From Candidatus Omnitrophota bacterium (GTDB lineage: Bacteria; Hinthialibacterota; Hinthialibacteria; Hinthialibacterales; Hinthialibacteraceae), in contig JABLXU010000013.1 in assembly GCA_013177805.1 (NCBI GenBank), forward strand, positions 1-64,000: a DNA stretch of 64,000 bases, in the 5' to 3' direction. Below are positions 60,301 through 64,000 of the stretch, one piece after another (position 1 is the first letter of the stretch; each line of letters starts with the position of its first letter). The notes beneath the pieces were generated by a model. It worked only from the letters and a program-made list of their open reading frames with translations. It was not told the origin of the DNA and searched no databases. Both the position numbers and the translations under genes were made by a program.

Positions 60301-62578
60301 TATCATCCCGACCATCCCGATTCTGCCGACGATCAAACCCACACCCATTATCGTGGGGCCGATCATCGATGTGACGTTCATCCCCTTGGTCACCGCGGAG
60401 AGTTTTGTGGGCGAGTGGGTCAACGCCGATCCCGACACGGGCGGCATGACCCATATTCGCATCAACCGGGACGGATCCCAGATGACCCTTCACGCCTACG
60501 GCAAATGCGTGCCCACGGATTGCGATTGGGGGGAGATCACGGTTCCTTACACCGGCAATCCGTTTACCGCGGTGTATGAATTCGGTTTCCAAACCCGGAC
60601 CCTTACACTTAAAATGAGCAGCGCTTCGGTTTTGGAAATCCATGACAACGTGGTCTTCGCGGCCGGGGGCGGTTATGAGGCCGATTATTTGCTCGTGCCC
60701 CGCGACATCTGGGTGGACGACGACAACACCACGGGAGTGGAGGATGGCACGCCAGGCCATCCGTACAATACCATCGCCGAAGGCATCAGCACCGGAATCC
60801 CCCGGCAGACCGTCCGGGTTATGCCAGGTCATTACAACGAAAAGGTCGTAATGAAAAACGGCCTGAGTGTCCTGGGTTCCGGCGCGGACACGACCATCAT
60901 TGACGCGGGCGGGGCCGCCCGGGCAGTGGATTGCATTGGCATCGGCTCCGATACGATTTTCGGCGGCTTTACGGTCCGCAATGCCGGTTTGGGGGTTTAT
61001 TGCCATACATCGTTTTTGACGATCCGTGAAAACTTAATCACCGGCATGGATCTCGATTCCCTCGGCGCGGACGGCATCCGCTTGGATGATTCGTCTCCCG
61101 TGATCCAGAACAATGTGATTTACCGGGTAGGCGGCATGGGCATTCGCGCGCAAGGCAATTGCCAACCCACCATCCGCAACAACACGATCTACGATTACCG
61201 GTATTATGCCGGCATTTCGTTCGCCGCCCTCAATATCGGCGCGGTTTCGCCCGTGATCATGAACAATATCATCGTGCGGGGGAATAACGAACCGGTCGGC
61301 GGTATCCTGTGGCGGACCCCGGCCACCCCGTTGATCTCGTACAACGATGTGTACGATCCCGCCAACGTCACAGGCGGCGGCTCCTATTACGCGGTCAGCG
61401 ATGGGACGGTCTGGCATGAAGTAAGCGGCGGAACCGGCGCTATATCCGCCGATCCCGTTTTCGTGGATGCCGCGAACGGCTACTTCTACCTCGCCTCGAC
61501 CTCCCCCTGCATCGATGCCGGCAATCCCGCCCCACAATACAATGACAACGATGGCACCCGCAATGATATGGGGGCCTACGGCGGCAACCGGCTCGATCTC
61601 GGTGGTTCTCAGGCTTTGGCCAGCGGCTTTGTCTTCACGAGTATCGGCAAGATCCCCATTACCGAGATCGTGAAAGACAAGACGCATCCCTCCCATGGGC
61701 TGCTGCGGGTCTCCGACAGCGTGGCGCACGATCTGCACGTGCCGAAATACACCGACACCGCGTTCGGAGGCGTCCTCTGGATCCGCGGGCTGTTCGGTGA
61801 ATCCGATCCGGTGGATTATTATCAGATCGTGGCCGCGCCCTATGGCTCATCGGCCACCGCCGCGCTGAGCGATCCCTTGACCAAGTACAAGTTCACCATC
61901 AATCCCGATGGTTCCGTCACGACGGCCACCGTGAAAATGGGACCGCACACCATCGGCGGCGTGCCGAACCTGTACCTTCTAAACAAAGAAGGATATTGGA
62001 CTTTCACCGACCTGCGGATGATCTGGAACACCTCCGGCCTCAACGGAAAATACAGCGTGGGCGTTAAGGCCTACCGTCTGACGGGGCCCGACTCGGTGGA
62101 GGAGGTCTCCCTGCCCCGCAACGCCTCGGACCGCTTCACCATCGTGATCAACAACCGGCCCGTGGAGGCGAGAATCGACGAAATCACCTACGCGGACGGA
62201 ACGGAAATCCTGGAATGCGAGAGAGTCACCCTCCCGCACAAGGGGAATTCCAACCTCATCTTCACCATCACGGCGTGGCATCCCGACGGCTTCCTGATGA
62301 ATTACCGGCTGAACTGCTTCTGGGGCAACAACCGTTACGGCGGCCAGTTTGCCTACGATCAATATACCGGTTCGCACGATAGCACCCCGCCGGTCTGGAA
62401 CGGCTTATCGGGCTACACCCTGCCCGCGCTACCGCCGGTGGACGCCAACGGGGACATCATGCCTTGGGTCACATGCCCCTACCATTTCTACCTGGAGGTC
62501 TGGGCGAGAATCACGGACGGCGTGCAATACCTGGTTTGGGGCACGGACAGCGTGTATCAGTCCATCATCGCCCCGTAA
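57392..62578 (+). CDS. Tat-exported metallophosphoesterase fused to two beta-helix/beta-sandwich units
   Basis: AAAGGAGG lies just upstream of ATG 57392; the product is 1728 aa. Residues 7-30 (SRRDFLKGAAALGALPLTMV) are a twin-arginine signal. A calcineurin-like phosphoesterase follows (about 38-250) with all metal motifs: FAHISDSH, VVFGGDLAQ, VMGEHDYY, VVFSHSP, VVYGHVHQ. Then come a parallel beta-helix (341-586), a beta-sandwich (586-907), a Pro/Ile linker (about 955-1000), a small domain with KCVPTDCDWG (1004-1105), a second beta-helix (1110-1405) and a second sandwich (to the end). The second helix-sandwich unit is a diverged copy of the first. It is presumably a periplasmic or surface phosphoesterase; its substrate is unknown. 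Confidence 0.88.
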   Translation: MTATCLSRRDFLKGAAALGALPLTMVELSFADSSKNFTFAHISDSHIQQIQGSNFVYNWDRGLIRAVAETNLLTPKPDFVVFGGDLAQLGKKEELDHGAEMLSKLNYKVRCVMGEHDYYLDLGEYWSKLFGPHYYSWDHKGVHFITLNSVLTYDEWTHNRWPTAEQRMLEMAGLDNPNGSPFMVGEEQRKWLQKDLAKVKKDTPIVVFSHSPIQKIYKGWNFWTEDADEVQALLQPFETVTVVYGHVHQIQYNQIGNISFNSVMATAWPWPYPQSYAQAESHLPKLTVPMNRADPFFERDATGWQLIDLNTGRVTLRYNLWNNTNRTVAYNPETKQPEDTVYRSGADSTILQGNGTGPGILCAGAGPETQAAGFTITNFAVGIHCQNASPQIWENVITNINLGSTAGNGIRLENSSPQIRNNVIARVGGMGISGEGTSAPSIINNTIYDYRYYAGISFAALNIGAVSPVIKNNIIQRGNTLPVGGILWKIPAAPVISYNDVFDVANVTGTGSYYARSDGATWTEMPGGSGALSVDPRFVDAANGYFYLLPISPCIDAGDPDPSYNDNDGSRNDMGAYGGQRYDLGGTAHAGSGFIFTSVGRIPVTEIVQVSSDPSFGLARVSAAAAHDFSIPQYQDSPFGGYLWLRGLFGASDNVDYYQIIATSEDGSEEFALSDPLVKTLTTIQPDGSTTSVNIQLGPQTIGGVQNLYQLNKSGYWSQQDLRMIWNTGGRNGRYRLHCKAFQLAGVSSVTEVSLPPNAYDHLTLWLDNSPLNVKINQVLYANGDGIEECQDITFPHAGSSQLLFNITAHHANGFLRYYVLDSYWGHHRFGGRFEYDQYAGSHDAPPPLWTGVLNQMLPPLSPTSLSGDHLPWEDCAYRFYLEAGSRTTDGFVYLQYGTYSVYHSVTSGTVTAMKTSGADWTSRSASLTSAAPPEPIDSPQVPSVSVRPPRRETVAQIISPLPTIRITPIIIPTIPILPTIKPTPIIVGPIIDVTFIPLVTAESFVGEWVNADPDTGGMTHIRINRDGSQMTLHAYGKCVPTDCDWGEITVPYTGNPFTAVYEFGFQTRTLTLKMSSASVLEIHDNVVFAAGGGYEADYLLVPRDIWVDDDNTTGVEDGTPGHPYNTIAEGISTGIPRQTVRVMPGHYNEKVVMKNGLSVLGSGADTTIIDAGGAARAVDCIGIGSDTIFGGFTVRNAGLGVYCHTSFLTIRENLITGMDLDSLGADGIRLDDSSPVIQNNVIYRVGGMGIRAQGNCQPTIRNNTIYDYRYYAGISFAALNIGAVSPVIMNNIIVRGNNEPVGGILWRTPATPLISYNDVYDPANVTGGGSYYAVSDGTVWHEVSGGTGAISADPVFVDAANGYFYLASTSPCIDAGNPAPQYNDNDGTRNDMGAYGGNRLDLGGSQALASGFVFTSIGKIPITEIVKDKTHPSHGLLRVSDSVAHDLHVPKYTDTAFGGVLWIRGLFGESDPVDYYQIVAAPYGSSATAALSDPLTKYKFTINPDGSVTTATVKMGPHTIGGVPNLYLLNKEGYWTFTDLRMIWNTSGLNGKYSVGVKAYRLTGPDSVEEVSLPRNASDRFTIVINNRPVEARIDEITYADGTEILECERVTLPHKGNSNLIFTITAWHPDGFLMNYRLNCFWGNNRYGGQFAYDQYTGSHDSTPPVWNGLSGYTLPALPPVDANGDIMPWVTCPYHFYLEVWARITDGVQYLVWGTDSVYQSIIAP

Positions 62579-62659
62579 CCGGCCCTGCGGTTTCGATGGA
62601 GTTATTGATGATTAATCGATGCCTCGGGTCGTAGCGCAGGTCTCACGCCTGCCTCGTGA

Positions 62660-62694
62660 AAGGGGCGGACTCCCAAGTCCGTCCCTTTCTTTTC
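62660..62694 (+). terminator. Terminator built on a family B hairpin
   Basis: AAAGGGGCGGACT pairs with AGTCCGTCCCTTT around a short loop and is followed by CTTTTCTTTTC. It lies about 80 bp after the phosphoesterase stop. Confidence 0.65.
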
Positions 62695-62862
62695 TGATGT
62701 AAAATCAGGCCATTCGAATTCAGATCCCCAACCCAACCACTCCCTCGCTTTCCGCAAAAATCCTTCACCAATCCGCGCGTTGAAACTCAAAATTCCCCAA
62801 CGGTTATGATATGGTAACGCCAGCAATTCGATCTGACGGCACAAGATCAGGGGGCAACACCG

Positions 62863-64000
62863 ATGGCTGACACGATGGAACAACGGTATCAAGAACGGCT
62901 GAAACGGTATGTCACCGCCATGCGCAATGAAAAACCGGACCGGATTCCCATCCGTCCCTTCGCGGCGGAATTCGCCGGCAAATACGCGGGGTATACCTGT
63001 CAACAAGTCACCCATGATATGGATCTGGCCTTCGCGGCGGTGCGGAAATGCGCGGCGGAATTCGACTGGGACGCGACAGTCGGCAACATGGTCTATGTCT
63101 GGACTGGGCTGGTGGACGCCGTGGGACTGAAATACTACCTCAAACCGGGAATCGACGGACCGCCTGACAGCGGTTTTCAATACCTGGAACCGAAAGACGA
63201 ACAAAACGCCCACATGAAGGCGGACGAATACGATCTCTTGATCGAGGATCCCACGGGATTCCTGGCCAACGTCTGGATGCCCCGCGTCAACCGCGACGCA
63301 CGTGGCCCCGGACAGCCCAACACCTACCGCAACAACCTTTCCTGGCTCAAGGGCGGAATGGGCATGTTGACGTATTTCAACAAGTTCGGGGAACAGAACG
63401 CGCGGCTGCGAAAGGAATCGGGAACTGTTTCGGCGATTGCCGGCTGCTTGAAGGCTCCCTTCGATATTCTCGCCGACAAGCTGCGCGGATTCGTCCCCCT
63501 GTGCATGGATCTGTACAGCCAGCCGGAGAAGGTCAAGGCCGCGTGCGAAGCGTTGATGCCTCACATGATGTACAACGCCTTGGCCGGCGCCGATCCCGAA
63601 AAACATGTTCCCATCGCGCTGTGGATGCACCGCGGATGTGTGCCTTTTCTCTCCCCCCTGCAATTCGAGCAATTTTATTGGCCCACGTTGAAACAAATGA
63701 TTCTGGAAATTTGGAAACTTGGTTACCAGGTCTTGTTCTACGCGGAAGGCAATTGGGATCCGCATCTGAAATATTTCGCCGAATTGCCGGACCAATCCAT
63801 TATCTTTCACGTGGACCGGGGCGATATTTTCAAGGCAAATGAGATACTCGGACATAAATTCTGCCTGAGTGGCGGAATCCCGAACGAACTCTTGGCTCTG
63901 GGCACCCCCGATGAGGTGAGAGAATACTGTAAAAAAGTCATCGACGGGGTTGCGCGGGAAGGAGGATACATCATGGACGCGGGAGCGATTATGCAGGATG
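62863..64000 (+). CDS. Uroporphyrinogen decarboxylase-family protein, 3' end outside the window
   Basis: An open frame from ATG 62863 (AGGGGG upstream) runs unbroken to the window edge, at least 379 codons. Segments RYVTAMRNEKPDRIPIRPFA, VPLCMDLYSQPEKVKAACEA, LFYAEGNWDPHLKYFAELPD, FCLSGGIPNELLALGTPDEV and GGYIMDAGAIM are typical of the UroD superfamily, and the length and lack of the haem-branch N-terminal signature favour the methyltransferase-like members (MtaA/MtbA, CmuA type) that move methyl groups to corrinoids or coenzymes. No corrinoid-binding partner is visible inside the window. The opposite strand has a long open frame here, which is a shadow. Confidence 0.88.
   Translation, partial: MADTMEQRYQERLKRYVTAMRNEKPDRIPIRPFAAEFAGKYAGYTCQQVTHDMDLAFAAVRKCAAEFDWDATVGNMVYVWTGLVDAVGLKYYLKPGIDGPPDSGFQYLEPKDEQNAHMKADEYDLLIEDPTGFLANVWMPRVNRDARGPGQPNTYRNNLSWLKGGMGMLTYFNKFGEQNARLRKESGTVSAIAGCLKAPFDILADKLRGFVPLCMDLYSQPEKVKAACEALMPHMMYNALAGADPEKHVPIALWMHRGCVPFLSPLQFEQFYWPTLKQMILEIWKLGYQVLFYAEGNWDPHLKYFAELPDQSIIFHVDRGDIFKANEILGHKFCLSGGIPNELLALGTPDEVREYCKKVIDGVAREGGYIMDAGAIMQD

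Noticed and set aside
62602-63855. 417-codon minus-strand frame
   Set aside because: Antisense to the UroD-family gene, which has clear motifs and a ribosome site.
1-64000. tRNA or rRNA genes
   Set aside because: I scanned for T-loop and anticodon-arm patterns and for conserved rRNA segments and saw none; a covariance search could still find a missed tRNA.

Overview
The window is a moderately GC-rich bacterial chromosome segment with no rRNA, tRNA, phage, plasmid or transposase gene that I could see. The gene style suggests a free-living, polysaccharide-degrading member of an under-cultured Gram-negative lineage of the Planctomycetes / Sumerlaeota / Hydrogenedentota / Hinthialibacterota kind. 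The evidence is five type II pseudopilins with near-identical N-termini, many large Tat- or Sec-exported proteins built from LamG, beta-helix and WD40 modules, GH29-like and other glycosidase-like enzymes, DUF362 and sugar phosphate isomerase/epimerase proteins with twin-arginine signals, and dense hairpin repeats between genes. The lineage is an inference from gene content only.

Layout. 1-4.5 kb: a truncated GT-C glycosyltransferase, an unknown 317-aa protein and Tex. 5.0-7.6 kb: an AT-richer island with an ECF-like sigma factor, two possible micropeptide ORFs, a Cys-rich exported protein broken or overlapped by a second Cys-rich frame, and a larger exported protein closed by a strong terminator. 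8.0-10.4 kb: a WD40 / degenerate Roc-GTPase / COR-like / zinc-ribbon protein. 10.9-14.5 kb: a MazG-like pyrophosphohydrolase, an exported (alpha/alpha)6-barrel protein, a pseudopilin and a Tat-exported TIM-barrel protein. 15.0-17.7 kb: a triple LamG protein followed by a pseudopilin. 18.2-25 kb: BipA/TypA, an exported AKR-like protein, RNase D, a GH29-like enzyme and a GGDEF-like protein. 25.3-29.6 kb: an orphan NarL-type regulator, a small membrane protein, and a sugar module (PIG-L deacetylase and frameshifted Gfo/Idh oxidoreductase, divergent from a NagB-like protein). 29.9-36 kb: two pseudopilins, a beta-helix protein, a DUF362 protein and a lactonase, separated by many repeats. 36-46 kb: a 940-aa exported TIM-barrel protein, P5C dehydrogenase, a pseudopilin, an 815-aa exported protein and a Pit phosphate transporter with its DUF47 partner. 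46-54 kb: a pectate-lyase-like protein, a surface-polysaccharide cluster (RfaE-like kinase, ABC-2 permease, methyltransferase) and a sugar operon (ManA-like isomerase, epimerase, zinc dehydrogenase). 54.5-62.6 kb: an iron/peroxide cluster (bacterioferritin, PerR/Fur, di-heme peroxidase) running into a 1728-aa Tat-exported phosphoesterase/beta-helix fusion. 62.9-64 kb: a UroD-family protein cut by the window edge.

How the genes may work together. The main theme is export and carbohydrate handling: exported enzymes would attack glycans outside the cytoplasm, and the sugar isomerases, dehydrogenases, deacetylase and NagB-like protein would process products inside. The pseudopilins lie beside large exported proteins rather than beside secretion machinery, and two of those exported proteins end in nearly the same short tag, V[ED][ED]WSLF. 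That pairing is the best candidate here for an undescribed sorting system. The second candidate is the sigma-factor / micropeptide / Cys-rich protein island at 5.0-7.5 kb. Four families of hairpin repeats and several singletons fill the gaps between genes.
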